Shown one piece after another: positions 1 to 10,506 of a stretch of DNA of 13,976 bases. Every line of letters begins with the position of its first letter. The stretch's first letter is position 1. The stretch is from Kineosphaera sp032229625 (GTDB taxonomy: Bacteria > Actinomycetota > Actinomycetes > Actinomycetales > Dermatophilaceae), in the NCBI GenBank assembly GCA_032229625.1, contig JAVTVZ010000057.1:1-13976 (forward strand). The letters are read 5' to 3'. The translations under genes were made by a program, and so were the position numbers. Below the pieces are notes generated by a model. It was not told where the DNA came from. It saw nothing but the letters and a program-made list of their open reading frames with translations, and did no database searches.

Positions 1-370
1 GGTGTCGCTCCGGAGCGACACGAGGTGGCCGGGACTGCCTACAGGTGTCCGGAAGCGCCCCGACGTGGGGGCGGGGCCGCGGGCGCGGCGCCGGGCTGGG
101 ACGCGGTGCCCCTGCTCGTATCCCGCGGGGTCCTGCCGCTGCTCGTTGCGTCAGTGGACGCCGGCTGCCGGGGCCGGCGCCGTCTGCGCCGCCTTTCGCA
201 CGCCGGCGCAACACGCCCGACAACCAGCAGAGGACGAACTCATCCACATGCTCCAGACCCCGTAGCCAAGGCACTACGCCATGTGATCCGACTCAGGGCG
301 TGTGCGGCCGTCGGGAGCAGCCGTAGCGCGCGGCGCTCGTGTGCGCTCGACGCGGCCGCCGCCGGCGCGC
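1..370. other. Stretch without a recognisable gene
   Basis: Open frames exist on the plus strand because stops are rare in this GC-rich DNA, but none of their translations resembles a known family. They are rich in Arg, Pro, Gly and Ala, as expected of shadow frames. In many bacteria the gene upstream of ybdD is cstA (carbon starvation/pyruvate transporter), a large multi-helix membrane protein. No hydrophobic frame is visible here, so cstA is not directly upstream. The only structure seen is the 20-bp palindrome at the left edge. The end of a gene truncated by the window cannot be excluded. Confidence 0.5.
2..21. repeat. Perfect 20-bp palindrome
   Basis: The half-site gtgtcgctcc is followed directly by its exact reverse complement ggagcgacac, giving two 10-bp arms with no spacer. 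Such a sequence could be an operator half-site pair or the stem of a transcript hairpin. There is no T-run after it, so a classical intrinsic terminator is not supported. It lies at the window edge, so its genetic context is unknown. Confidence 0.6.
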
Positions 371-586
371 ATGATGGGTCGCATGTCGTCACTGCTCGCC
401 ACCGCCCGCCGCACCGCCGGGGCCGTGCGTTGGTACATGCGCGGGATCACCGGCGCGGACGCCTACGACCGGTATGTCGAGCACCTGCGCCGCACCCATC
501 CGGACGCGCCGGTGCCGAGCGAGAAGGACTTCTGGCGCGAGAAGTACGACGAGATGGAGCGCAACCCCAAGACTCGCTGCTGCTGA
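371..586 (+). CDS. ybdD: YbdD/YjiX (DUF466) family small protein
   Basis: This small soluble protein (71 aa from ATG 371, 67 aa from the in-frame ATG at 383) matches the YbdD/YjiX family. It has the core pattern Y-D-R-Y-V-E-H-L-R-R-T-H-P-D (about residues 32-45), then an E-x-x-F-W-R segment and the hallmark C-terminal RCC. The family is about 65 aa, so it is complete. Homologues usually sit directly behind cstA-type pyruvate/peptide transporter genes and are thought to act with them. Their biochemical role is not settled. Here no transporter gene lies in the 370 bases upstream, which is unusual. No clear Shine-Dalgarno decides between the ATGs at 371, 374 and 383. Family membership is confident, the exact start is not. 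Confidence 0.85.
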   Translation: MMGRMSSLLATARRTAGAVRWYMRGITGADAYDRYVEHLRRTHPDAPVPSEKDFWREKYDEMERNPKTRCC

Positions 587-615
587 CAGGCGACACGCGG
601 TGACCCGGTCGGATC

Positions 616-679
616 GATCACCCGCGAAGTGATCTGCCCGGGAAGTGATCTGCCGGTGTCGTGGGGAGTGTCGCGGGGA
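616..679. repeat. Short direct and inverted repeats after ybdD
   Basis: The 13-mer gaagtgatctgcc occurs at 626-638 and 642-654 (16-bp period). A gatcac at 616-621 pairs with gtgatc at 629-634 across 7 bases. Immediately after comes a 12-bp imperfect tandem pair, gtgtcgtgggga (656-667) and gtgtcgcgggga (668-679). The cluster lies between the convergent ends of ybdD and dapB. It may fold in the transcript or bind a regulator, but no known element is recognised. Confidence 0.5.
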
Positions 680-691
680 GTCTCTCGGCTC

Positions 692-708
692 GGGCAGGCG
701 GGCTGCCC
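692..708 (-). terminator. Weak hairpin at the end of dapB
   Basis: The arms gggcag (692-697) and ctgccc (703-708) form a 6-bp GC stem with a 5-base loop that begins at the dapB stop codon. There is no U-tract in the minus-strand transcript, so termination here is only a possibility. Confidence 0.25.
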
Positions 709-1454
709 TACAGGTCGAGGTAGTGCTCGAGCCCGACGGTCAGGCCGGGGTGGTCGGCGACGCCGCGGACGCCGGCGAGGACGCCGGGCATGAAGCTGAC
801 GCGGTCGAAGGAGTCGTGGCGGATCGTCAGCTCCTCGCCCTCGGCGCCGAAGAGCACCTCCTGGTGCGCCACCAGGCCGCGCAGCCGCACGGCGTGCACA
901 CGCACCCCGTCGACGTCGGCGCCGCGGGCCCCGCCGGGGTCGTGGGTCGTCGCGTCGGGCACCGGGCCCAGGCCGGCCTCCTGGCGGGCTTGGGCGATGA
1001 GCAGCGCGGTGCGCGCGGCCGTCCCCGAGGGGGCGTCGACCTTGGCCGGGTGGTGCAGCTCGATGACCTCGACGGATTCGTAGAAGCGCGCGGCCTGCCG
1101 GGCGAAGCTCATCATGAGGATCGCGCCGATCGCGAAGTTCGGCGCGATGAGCACCCCCACCCCCGGCGCCTCGTGCAGCGCCTGCCGCAGCGTCGAGAGC
1201 TTGTCCTCGTCCCAGCCGGTGGTGCCGACGACGACGTGCACGCCGCGGCGCACGCAGTGCAGCACGTTGTCCAGCGAGGCGTCCGGCACGCTGAACTCGA
1301 CGACGACCTGCGCGCCGCCGAGGTCGCCGAGGTCGTCGCCGGCGTCGAATCGCCCGACGAGCGCGGTGTCGTCGGCGTCCTCGACGGCCCGGCACACCGT
1401 CGCTCCCATGCGGCCTGCGGCCCCGATCACTGCTACTCCGATGCGTTCGCTCAC
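708..1454 (-). CDS. dapB: 4-hydroxy-tetrahydrodipicolinate reductase (DapB)
   Basis: The enzyme reduces 4-hydroxy-tetrahydrodipicolinate with NAD(P)H in the cytoplasmic diaminopimelate/lysine pathway, supplying the cell wall and lysine. The 248-aa length is normal for actinobacterial DapB. An N-terminal Rossmann fold starts with the nucleotide loop GAAGRMG (residues 11-17). VGTTG lies near residues 76-80. The catalytic and substrate-binding motif ELHHPAKVDAPSGT is at 132-145, with the catalytic His pair at 134/135, Lys138 and the S-G-T that binds the substrate carboxylate. The start is GTG at 1454 with only a weak G-rich ribosome site upstream. It is transcribed away from the symporter operon and is separated from it by a strong hairpin and the assembly gap, so it probably has its own promoter near 1455-1480. 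No dapA is visible in the window. Confidence 0.97.
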   Translation of the reverse strand: MSERIGVAVIGAAGRMGATVCRAVEDADDTALVGRFDAGDDLGDLGGAQVVVEFSVPDASLDNVLHCVRRGVHVVVGTTGWDEDKLSTLRQALHEAPGVGVLIAPNFAIGAILMMSFARQAARFYESVEVIELHHPAKVDAPSGTAARTALLIAQARQEAGLGPVPDATTHDPGGARGADVDGVRVHAVRLRGLVAHQEVLFGAEGEELTIRHDSFDRVSFMPGVLAGVRGVADHPGLTVGLEHYLDL

Positions 1455-1483
1455 GCCCGCCAGCCTAGTGGCGTCGACGGCGA

Positions 1484-1523
1484 CGGCCCCGCCCGCGGAC
1501 CTCTGGGTCCGCCGGCGGGGCCG
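1484..1523 (-). terminator. Strong GC hairpin behind the symporter operon
   Basis: Two 18-base arms (1484-1501 and 1506-1523) pair with one mismatch around a tctg loop, the most stable hairpin noticed in the window. It lies downstream of the minus-strand symporter genes and upstream of dapB, so it probably ends the symporter transcript. No clear U-run follows, which is common for GC-rich actinobacterial terminators. Confidence 0.6.
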
Positions 1524-1557
1524 CGGGACGAGCCGAGCGCGCCCGGCTCCGGGTGCC

Positions 1558-1726
1558 TCCTCAGTGGCGCCTCCTCAGTGGTGCAGCCTCAGTGGTGCAN
1601 NNNNNNNNNNNNNNNNNNNNNNNNNNNNNNNNNNNNNNNNNNNNNNNNNNNNNNNNNNNNNNNNNNNNNNNNNNNNNNNNNNNNNNNNNNNNNNNNNNNC
1701 CTCAGTGGTGCAGCCTCAGTGGTGCA
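1558..1726. repeat. 14-bp tandem repeat interrupted by the assembly gap
   Basis: The unit is gcctcagtggtgca on the plus strand. Copies are at 1558-1571 (tcctcagtggcgcc, degenerate), 1572-1585 (one change), 1586-1599 (exact), then the gap, 1700-1712 (exact but lacking the first base) and 1713-1726 (exact). On the minus strand the unit includes the last codons and the TGA stop of the small membrane protein gene (end at 1716), so the array appears to have grown from that gene's 3' end. The unit is not a multiple of three. The true copy number is unknown because the array meets the gap on both sides. Confidence 0.9.
1600..1699. other. Assembly gap (100 N)
   Basis: Exactly 100 undetermined bases, the conventional filler for a gap of unknown size. 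Both flanks are copies of the same 14-bp repeat, so the gap most likely reflects collapse or non-resolution of the repeat array. Its real length, and whether it holds anything besides repeats, cannot be known here. Confidence 0.97.
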
Positions 1727-1994
1727 TCGTCGGGCGGTCGGGGTCGATGTCGAGGTGGTCGGGCACGACGACGGGCCGCAGCCGGGCCCAGCCCATGAAG
1801 ACGAGCCCGGCGGCGAGCAGCAGCAGCCCGATGATGAGGTTGGCGTTGATGTCGCCGGTCTTCTCCGGGGCCTGCCCGCCGGGGAAGAAGCTGTAGATCG
1901 CCAGGATCGCGCCGTAGATCGCGAGCAGCATCCCGATGAAGTTGCGGATGTCGAAGGCCCCGGCGGTGTGGGTGCCCTGGGGTGTGGTGGCCAT
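1716..1994 (-). CDS. Two-helix small membrane protein of the symporter operon
   Basis: The 92-aa protein has two predicted transmembrane helices (about residues 18-37 and 52-70) joined by a short polar loop, and a charged cytoplasmic-type tail (RLRP... to DIDPDRP). I do not recognise a named family. It starts at ATG 1994, 24 bases after the symporter stop, with a GGAG ribosome site about 7 bases upstream. It is therefore almost certainly co-transcribed, and may be an accessory or stability subunit of the symporter (inference). Its last codons (M-H-H) and TGA lie in the first unit of the 14-bp tandem repeat, so the array begins at its stop. The C-terminal end could vary if the repeat is unstable. 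Confidence 0.8.
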   Translation of the reverse strand: MATTPQGTHTAGAFDIRNFIGMLLAIYGAILAIYSFFPGGQAPEKTGDINANLIIGLLLLAAGLVFMGWARLRPVVVPDHLDIDPDRPTMHH

Positions 1995-2018
1995 GGTGAG
2001 CTCCGTTCGTCGGGTCTC

Positions 2019-3764
2019 TTAGAAGAGGACGTTGAGGACGATGACCATGGCCAGCGCGATGAGCGCCAGCGGCACGGTGCGCTGGTAGAAGGGCAGCGTC
2101 GCCTCGTGCGGGTCGATGAGGTCTTCCTTCGGGGTCTCCGAATAGACCAGGCCCTTGAGCTGGGCGGCCGGCTTGGGCTGCGTCACCATCGACACCGCGA
2201 CGGACACGACGATGTCGACGACGAAGGCGGTCGAGGCGGCGACGAAGGCCAGGCCCTGGCCGGGCAGGACGAACCATTCGCCGAAGGTCGAGGCGCTCCA
2301 CAGCGCGATCGCCGACACTGTGCCGGCGACGAGCCCGGCCCACCCGGCGGTCGGGGTCATCCGGCGCCAGAACATGCCGAGGATGAACGTCGCGAAGAGC
2401 GGGGCGTTGAAGAAGCCGAACAACGTCTGCAGGTAGTCCATGACGTTGCCGAAGTTGCCGGCGATGAGGGCCGTGAAGATCGCGATGACGGTCGCGCCGA
2501 TCGTCGCGAGCCGGCCCATGCCCAGGTAGTACTCGTCCGGGCGGTCCTTGACGACATACGTCTGCCAGATGTCGAAGCTGAAGACGGTGTTGAACGCCGA
2601 GATGTTCGCCGCCATACCGGCCATGAAGGCCGCGAGCAGGCCGGCGATCGCGAGGCCGAGCAGGCCGTTGGGCAGCAGGTCGCGCATGAGCAGCAGCAGC
2701 GCGTCGTTGTACTTGACGTCGCCGGAGGCGCCGCCCGCCACGTTCGCGCCGCCCTTGATGGCGATGATCTCGCTGACCAGGACCGCGGCGATCATGCCGG
2801 GGACGATGGTGATGAAGGGGACGAACATCTTGGGGAAGGCGCCGATGATCGGGGTCTTGCGGGCGGCGGAGATCGAGTTGCTCGCCATCGCGCGCTGCAC
2901 CTCGACGAAGTTCGTCGTCCAGTAGCCGAAGGACAGCACGAACCCGAGGCCGAAGACGATGCCGAAGACCGACCAGAAGGGGCTGTCGAAGCCGGACAGC
3001 GCCTGGCCGGGCCAGGAGTTCAACTGTTCGACGGCCGGCGGGACATCGGGGTGGCTCGCGGCGAAGTCGGTGATCTTGGCCTCGAGGCCGGACCAGCCGC
3101 CGACCCGGTGCAGGCCGATGATCGTCAGCGGCAGCAGCGACGCGACGATGATGAAGAACTGCAGCACCTCGTTGTAGATCGCCGCCGACAACCCACCGAG
3201 GGTGATGTAGGAGAGCACGATCGCCGCGGCGACGACGAGCGCCACCCACATCGGCCAGCCGAGCATCGCCTGCACGATCGCCGCCAGCAGATAGAGGTTG
3301 ACGCCCGCGATGAGCAGCTGCGCGACGGCGAACGACAACGCGTTGACCAGGTGCGCCCCCGGCCCGAAGCGGCGGAGCATGAATTCGGGCACCGAGCGGA
3401 CCTTGGAGCCGTAATAGAACGGCATCATGACGACGCCGAGGAAGAGCATCGCGGGGATCGCGCCGACCCAGAAGTAGTGGACGGTCGGGATGCCCAACTG
3501 GGCGCCGGTCGCCGACATGCCCATGATCTCGACGGCGCCGAGATTCGCCGAGATGAACGCCAGACCGGTCACCCACGCCGGCAGCGAGCGGCCGGAGAGG
3601 AAGAAGTCGATCGAGTCGGAGACCTGGCGTCGCGCCATGAGACCGATGCCCAGGACGAAGACGAAGTAGATGGCGACGAGGACGTAGTCGACCGCGTTCG
3701 CCTGGATGATGGTGTCCTGCGCGGCCACGACGGCCGGCGCGGTCACCGCGGATACAGCTGGCAT
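2019..3764 (-). CDS. Sodium:solute symporter (SSS/SLC5 family)
   Basis: This 581-aa integral membrane protein has about 13-14 hydrophobic segments and the SSS (LeuT-fold) layout. An N-terminal helix (about 26-43) leads to the D-F-F-L-S-G-R-S-L-P motif (53-62), where SSS proteins carry their conserved 'F-L-a-G-R' loop. Then come GLAFISANLGAVE (67-79), the L-G-G-L-S-A-A-I-Y-N-E-V-L-Q segment (189-202) and an MAANISAFNTVFSFDIW helix (384-400), equivalent to the TM8 region that lines the Na2 site. It should import an organic solute with Na+. The overall pattern is nearer the sugar/SGLT-like branch than proline permeases, but the substrate cannot be assigned. The ATG at 3764 has a purine-rich GGGGA site just upstream. 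A 2-TM protein follows 24 bases downstream in the same operon. Confidence 0.92.
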   Translation of the reverse strand: MPAVSAVTAPAVVAAQDTIIQANAVDYVLVAIYFVFVLGIGLMARRQVSDSIDFFLSGRSLPAWVTGLAFISANLGAVEIMGMSATGAQLGIPTVHYFWVGAIPAMLFLGVVMMPFYYGSKVRSVPEFMLRRFGPGAHLVNALSFAVAQLLIAGVNLYLLAAIVQAMLGWPMWVALVVAAAIVLSYITLGGLSAAIYNEVLQFFIIVASLLPLTIIGLHRVGGWSGLEAKITDFAASHPDVPPAVEQLNSWPGQALSGFDSPFWSVFGIVFGLGFVLSFGYWTTNFVEVQRAMASNSISAARKTPIIGAFPKMFVPFITIVPGMIAAVLVSEIIAIKGGANVAGGASGDVKYNDALLLLMRDLLPNGLLGLAIAGLLAAFMAGMAANISAFNTVFSFDIWQTYVVKDRPDEYYLGMGRLATIGATVIAIFTALIAGNFGNVMDYLQTLFGFFNAPLFATFILGMFWRRMTPTAGWAGLVAGTVSAIALWSASTFGEWFVLPGQGLAFVAASTAFVVDIVVSVAVSMVTQPKPAAQLKGLVYSETPKEDLIDPHEATLPFYQRTVPLALIALAMVIVLNVLF

Positions 3765-3780
3765 ATGTCCCCGCTACTCC

Positions 3781-3798
3781 CGCACCCCTCGGGGTGCG
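3781..3798. promoter_or_regulatory. Inverted repeat upstream of the symporter gene
   Basis: The arms cgcacccc (3781-3788) and ggggtgcg (3791-3798) are perfect reverse complements separated by two bases. They sit 17 bases upstream of the symporter start codon, inside its leader. This is a plausible operator or 5' UTR hairpin. The binding protein is unknown. Confidence 0.4.
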
Positions 3799-3921
3799 CG
3801 ACATGGTGCTCGAATGCACGCGCGAGGAAGCCCCTGCGCCGTTGCGCCGCTCACCATACGCCGCGAAGCGCGCGAATCGGGTCGCATATCGCACACATTT
3901 CGGTGACGTCCGGCGCACGCC

Positions 3922-3965
3922 GGCACCGGGGGCACCGGGGGCACCGGGGGCACCGGGGGCACCGG
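3922..3965. repeat. 9-bp tandem repeat GGCACCGGG, five copies
   Basis: Units at 3922-3930, 3931-3939, 3940-3948, 3949-3957 and a nearly complete fifth at 3958-3965 follow each other without interruption. The array lies about 160-200 bases upstream of the redox operon start. Because the unit is a multiple of three, some shadow frames read it as Gly-Ala-Pro, but it is outside any supported gene. Confidence 0.9.
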
Positions 3966-4045
3966 CGGTCGCCGCGCCCGGCGCGCGCGGGCACGGTCGC
4001 GACCCTGGGCCGTAGGTCCCGTCCCGGGGCGGCTGCGGAACCTAG

Positions 4046-4057
4046 CCTGGCGCCAGG
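4046..4057. promoter_or_regulatory. 12-bp palindrome before the redox operon
   Basis: cctggcgccagg is a perfect palindrome, 67 bases upstream of the redox operon's first ATG. A tagcct that could serve as a -10 element overlaps it (4043-4048), but no -35 box stands at the right distance. A regulator binding here is a guess. Confidence 0.25.
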
Positions 4058-4124
4058 GCAATCCCCTGCGGCTCGCACCCGGGCCCAGCACCCTTTTTCG
4101 ACAACGACGACGAATGAGGACCAC

Positions 4125-5899
4125 ATGGTCGACATCAGCGGCCCCAGGGTCGGCGCCCCCACCGACGTCACCGCGCTGCCGGATCTGGCGGCCTCCGCCG
4201 GACGCGTGGCCCCGGTGCGCAACCGCATGCCGGTCTATGTCGACCTGCTGCCCCCGTGCAACGCCGGATGCCCGGCCGGGGAGAACATCCAGGAGTGGCT
4301 GCGCCTCATCAAATCCGGTGAGCCGCAGGCGGCCTGGCGGCAGCTGACGGCCGACAACCCCTTCCCCGCGATCCACGGCCGGGTCTGCTACCACCCGTGC
4401 GAGACGGCGTGCAACCGCGTCGGGCTGGACTCGGCGATCTCGATCCACGGCGTCGAGCGGTATCTCGGTGACCTCGCGATCGAGGAGGGGTGGCGCTTCG
4501 AGAGCGCGCCGCGCCCCTCGGGTCGGCGGGTGCTCGTCGTCGGCGCCGGCCCCTCGGGGCTGTCCGCGGCCTACCATCTGGCGCGCATCGGGCACGACGT
4601 CGAGATCCGCGACTCCTCGCCGCTGCCGGGCGGCATGATGCGCTACGGCATCCCCGAATACCGGCTCCCCCGAGAGGTGCTCGACGCCGAGATCGGCCGG
4701 CTGATCGACCTGGGCGTGCGGATCGTCACCGACCACCCGGTGGCCGACGTGCTCACCGAGCAGGCCGAGGGGGGCTTCGACGCGGTCTTCATCGCCATCG
4801 GGGCGCACCTGAGCAAGCGGGTCGACATCCCGGCTCGCGACGCCGGCAAGGTCGTCGACGCGGTGAGCTTCCTGCGGGACGTCGCGGCCGGGTCGCGGCC
4901 GGTGCTGGGGCGGCGGGTCGCGGTCTACGGCGGCGGCAACACCGCGATGGACGCGGCGCGCGTGGCGCGGCGCCTCGGCGCGCAGGAGTCGATGATCGTC
5001 TACCGGCGCACCCGCGCGCAGATGCCCGCGCACGCCGAGGAGGCCGCCGACGCCGAGCGCGAGGGCATCACGATGAACTGGCTGCGCACGATCACCCAGG
5101 TCGACGACGACCTGACGGTCGAGATCATGGAGCTGGACGAGGCGGGCCGCCCGAAGGGCACGGGCCGCTTCGAGAAGCTCGAGGCCGACACGGTGATCCT
5201 GGCCCTGGGGCAGGAGGCCGACACCGCCTTCCTGCGCACGATCCCCGGGTTGCAGTTCGACGGCGACGTCGTGCAGGTCGACCCGCGCACGCTGATGACG
5301 GACGTGCCGGGCATCTTCGCCGGCGGCGACGCGGTGCCCAGCGAGCGCACCGTGACGATCGGCGTCGGGCACGGCAAGAAGGCCGCCCGCAGCATCGACG
5401 CGTGGCTGAACTCCGCGCCGCTGCCGACGCGCACCAAGCACCCGATCGTCGGTCTCGACGACCTGCACCTGTGGTATTTCGGCGACTACCGCCGCGGCAG
5501 CCAGCCCGAGCTGTCCCCCGCCGAGCGGGTCGCCGACTTCGAGGAGGTCGTCGGCGGGCTCGGCGCCGACGAGGCGCTGGTGGAGGCGGGCCGCTGCCTG
5601 TCCTGCGGCAACTGCATCGAGTGCGACGGCTGCCTGGGCTCGTGCCCGGAGGACGCGGTCATCAAGCTCGGCAAGGGCTACCGCTACAAGTACGACTACG
5701 CCAAGTGCACGGGGTGCGGCACCTGCTACGAGCAGTGCCCGGTGCACGCGATCGACATGGTCGTCGAGGGCCGCCCGGATCTGCCGCTGACCGGGCCGGC
5801 GGCCGTCGTCCCCGGCGCCGCCACCCCGAGCGCGACCGGCCTGTCCGGCCTGACCGGATCCCCCGCACGGACCGCCAACCAGCAGGAAGGCCAGCTGCG

Positions 5900-5903
<4 letters not shown>
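4125..5903 (+). CDS. GltD/DsrL-like FAD-NAD(P) oxidoreductase with C-terminal ferredoxin domain
   Basis: This 592-aa cytoplasmic flavoprotein has the glutamate-synthase small-subunit fold plus a ferredoxin tail, the layout known from DsrL. The N-terminal helical Fe-S domain carries Cys45 and Cys49 (C-N-A-G-C-P-A-G) and Cys88, Cys92, Cys96, fewer cysteines than classical GltD. The FAD loop is GAGPSG (140-145). The second nucleotide loop GGGNTAMD (269-276), followed by V-Y-R-R (292-295), suits NADP(H). FAGGDAV near 398-404 closes the FAD site. The tail has cysteines 491, 494, 497, 500, 503, 507 and 528, 531, 534, 538, enough for two [4Fe-4S] clusters. ATG 4125 is chosen because GAGGA lies five bases upstream, although the frame is open far to the left. 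The stop overlaps the nifJ start (ATGA). Probable role: moving electrons between PFOR/ferredoxin and NAD(P). It is not a true glutamate synthase subunit, since no gltB is nearby. Confidence 0.9.
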
Positions 5904-9469
<3,566 letters not shown>

Positions 9470-9474
9470 GCATC

Positions 9475-10485
9475 ATGGACCTGACCACCCGCTATCTCGG
9501 TCTGACGCTGCGCAATCCGATCGTCGCGTCCGCGGGGCCGCTGCAGCAGAATCTCGACGGGATCCGCGAGCTCGACCGGGGCGGCGTCGGCGCGATCGTG
9601 CTGTATTCGCTCTTCGAGGAGCAGCTGCGGCACGAGGCGGCTCGCGACACGATGCTCGACGAGCTGCACGCGGATTCCTTCGCGGAGTCGCTGTCGTATT
9701 TCCCGACGCCGCCGGCGGGCGGGACCGGGCTGAGCTATCGCTACCTCAACCTGCTGCAACGCGCGGTCGGCGCGGTCGACGTGCCGGTCATCGCGAGCCT
9801 CAACGGCTCGACGCTGGGTAGCTGGGCGGACTTCGCGCGGCAGATGCAGGACGCCGGGGCGTATGCGATCGAGCTGAACATCTATCTCGTGCCCGGTGAC
9901 GTGAGCACCGACGGGCGTGACGTCGAGGAGCGGCACGTCGAGATCCTGCAGCGGGTCAAGCAGGCCGTGTCGATCCCGGTCGCGGTGAAGCTGTCGCCCT
10001 ACCTGTCCTCGATCGGGCAGCTCGCCACTCGCCTGGACGCGGCGGGCGCCGACGGGCTCGTGCTCTTCAACCGCTTCCTGCAGCCGGAGGTCGACATCGA
10101 GGCTCTGACGACGACGTCGGGGGTCTATCTGTCGCACCCGGAGGAGGGGCGGCTGTCGCGCACGTGGATCGCCGCGCTGCGCGGCCGCGTCGACGCGAGC
10201 CTGGCCGGCACGTCGGGCGTCACGACGTGGGAGGACGTCGCGCGCTATCTGCTCGCCGGCGCCGACGTCGCGATGACCACGTCGGCCCTGCTGCGCCACG
10301 GCCCCGGCTACGCCCGCACCCTGCTCGACGGCCTCCAACTGTGGCTCACCCGCAAGGAATTCGCGTCCCTGTCCGCCGCCCGCGGCCTCCTCGCCGTGCC
10401 CACCGACGTCGACGTCACCGCCTACGAGCGCGCGGGCTACGTCTCCGCGCTGGAGAAGGCCAAGAACGTCTACGCCCGGCTCTGA
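9475..10485 (+). CDS. Dihydroorotate dehydrogenase-like FMN protein
   Basis: This 336-aa TIM-barrel flavoprotein belongs to the DHOD/PreA superfamily. It shows the N-terminal G-L-T-L-R-N-P-I-V-A-S-A-G-P motif (9-22), V-P-V-I-A-S-L-N-G (103-111), the FMN-contacting lysine in V-A-V-K-L-S-P (Lys172) and the FMN-phosphate region G-T-S-G-V (245-249) with A-G-A-D-V-A-M-T-T-S (261-270). The loop that in true DHODs and dihydropyrimidine dehydrogenase reads N-x-S-C/S-P, carrying the catalytic base, is N-I-Y-L-V-P here (135-140), so ordinary dihydroorotate oxidation is unlikely. ATG 9475 lies five bases after the nifJ stop, with GAAGGGA upstream. Co-transcription with nifJ and the GltD-like gene suggests a redox partner role, with an unknown substrate. 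It is best not called pyrD. Confidence 0.9.
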   Translation: MDLTTRYLGLTLRNPIVASAGPLQQNLDGIRELDRGGVGAIVLYSLFEEQLRHEAARDTMLDELHADSFAESLSYFPTPPAGGTGLSYRYLNLLQRAVGAVDVPVIASLNGSTLGSWADFARQMQDAGAYAIELNIYLVPGDVSTDGRDVEERHVEILQRVKQAVSIPVAVKLSPYLSSIGQLATRLDAAGADGLVLFNRFLQPEVDIEALTTTSGVYLSHPEEGRLSRTWIAALRGRVDASLAGTSGVTTWEDVARYLLAGADVAMTTSALLRHGPGYARTLLDGLQLWLTRKEFASLSAARGLLAVPTDVDVTAYERAGYVSALEKAKNVYARL

Positions 10486-10506
10486 GCCGCGTCGCCCTGA
10501 TCCTCG

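Larger units (their letters stand above)
3765..4124. other. Divergent intergenic region
   Basis: These 360 bases separate the start of the symporter operon (-) from the start of the redox operon (+), so both promoters should lie here. I see an 8-bp inverted repeat near the symporter start, a 9-bp tandem repeat in the middle and a 12-bp palindrome nearer the redox operon. No convincing -35/-10 pair and no clear Rex- or FNR-type palindrome was found by eye. No gene is seen. Confidence 0.7.

Noticed and set aside
25..603. Plus-strand frames in the first 600 bases as genes
   Set aside because: The translations show no family resemblance, overlap each other and ybdD, and have low-complexity Arg/Ala/Gly/Pro composition.
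1558..1726. CRISPR array at the 14-bp repeats
   Set aside because: The repeats are contiguous with no spacers and far shorter than CRISPR repeats.
3922..3965. Collagen-like Gly-Ala-Pro protein segment or CRISPR-like array
   Set aside because: The repeat is outside any supported gene, is only 9 bp with no spacers, and is not accompanied by cas genes.
645..4124. Very long open frame on the plus strand running from 645 into the GltD-like gene
   Set aside because: It crosses dapB and the symporter on the opposite strand and the N gap, and has shadow-frame composition. The family match and ribosome site place the true start at 4125.
9475..10485. Naming the DHOD-like gene pyrD
   Set aside because: The catalytic-base loop is absent and the gene is in a PFOR operon, not with pyrimidine genes.
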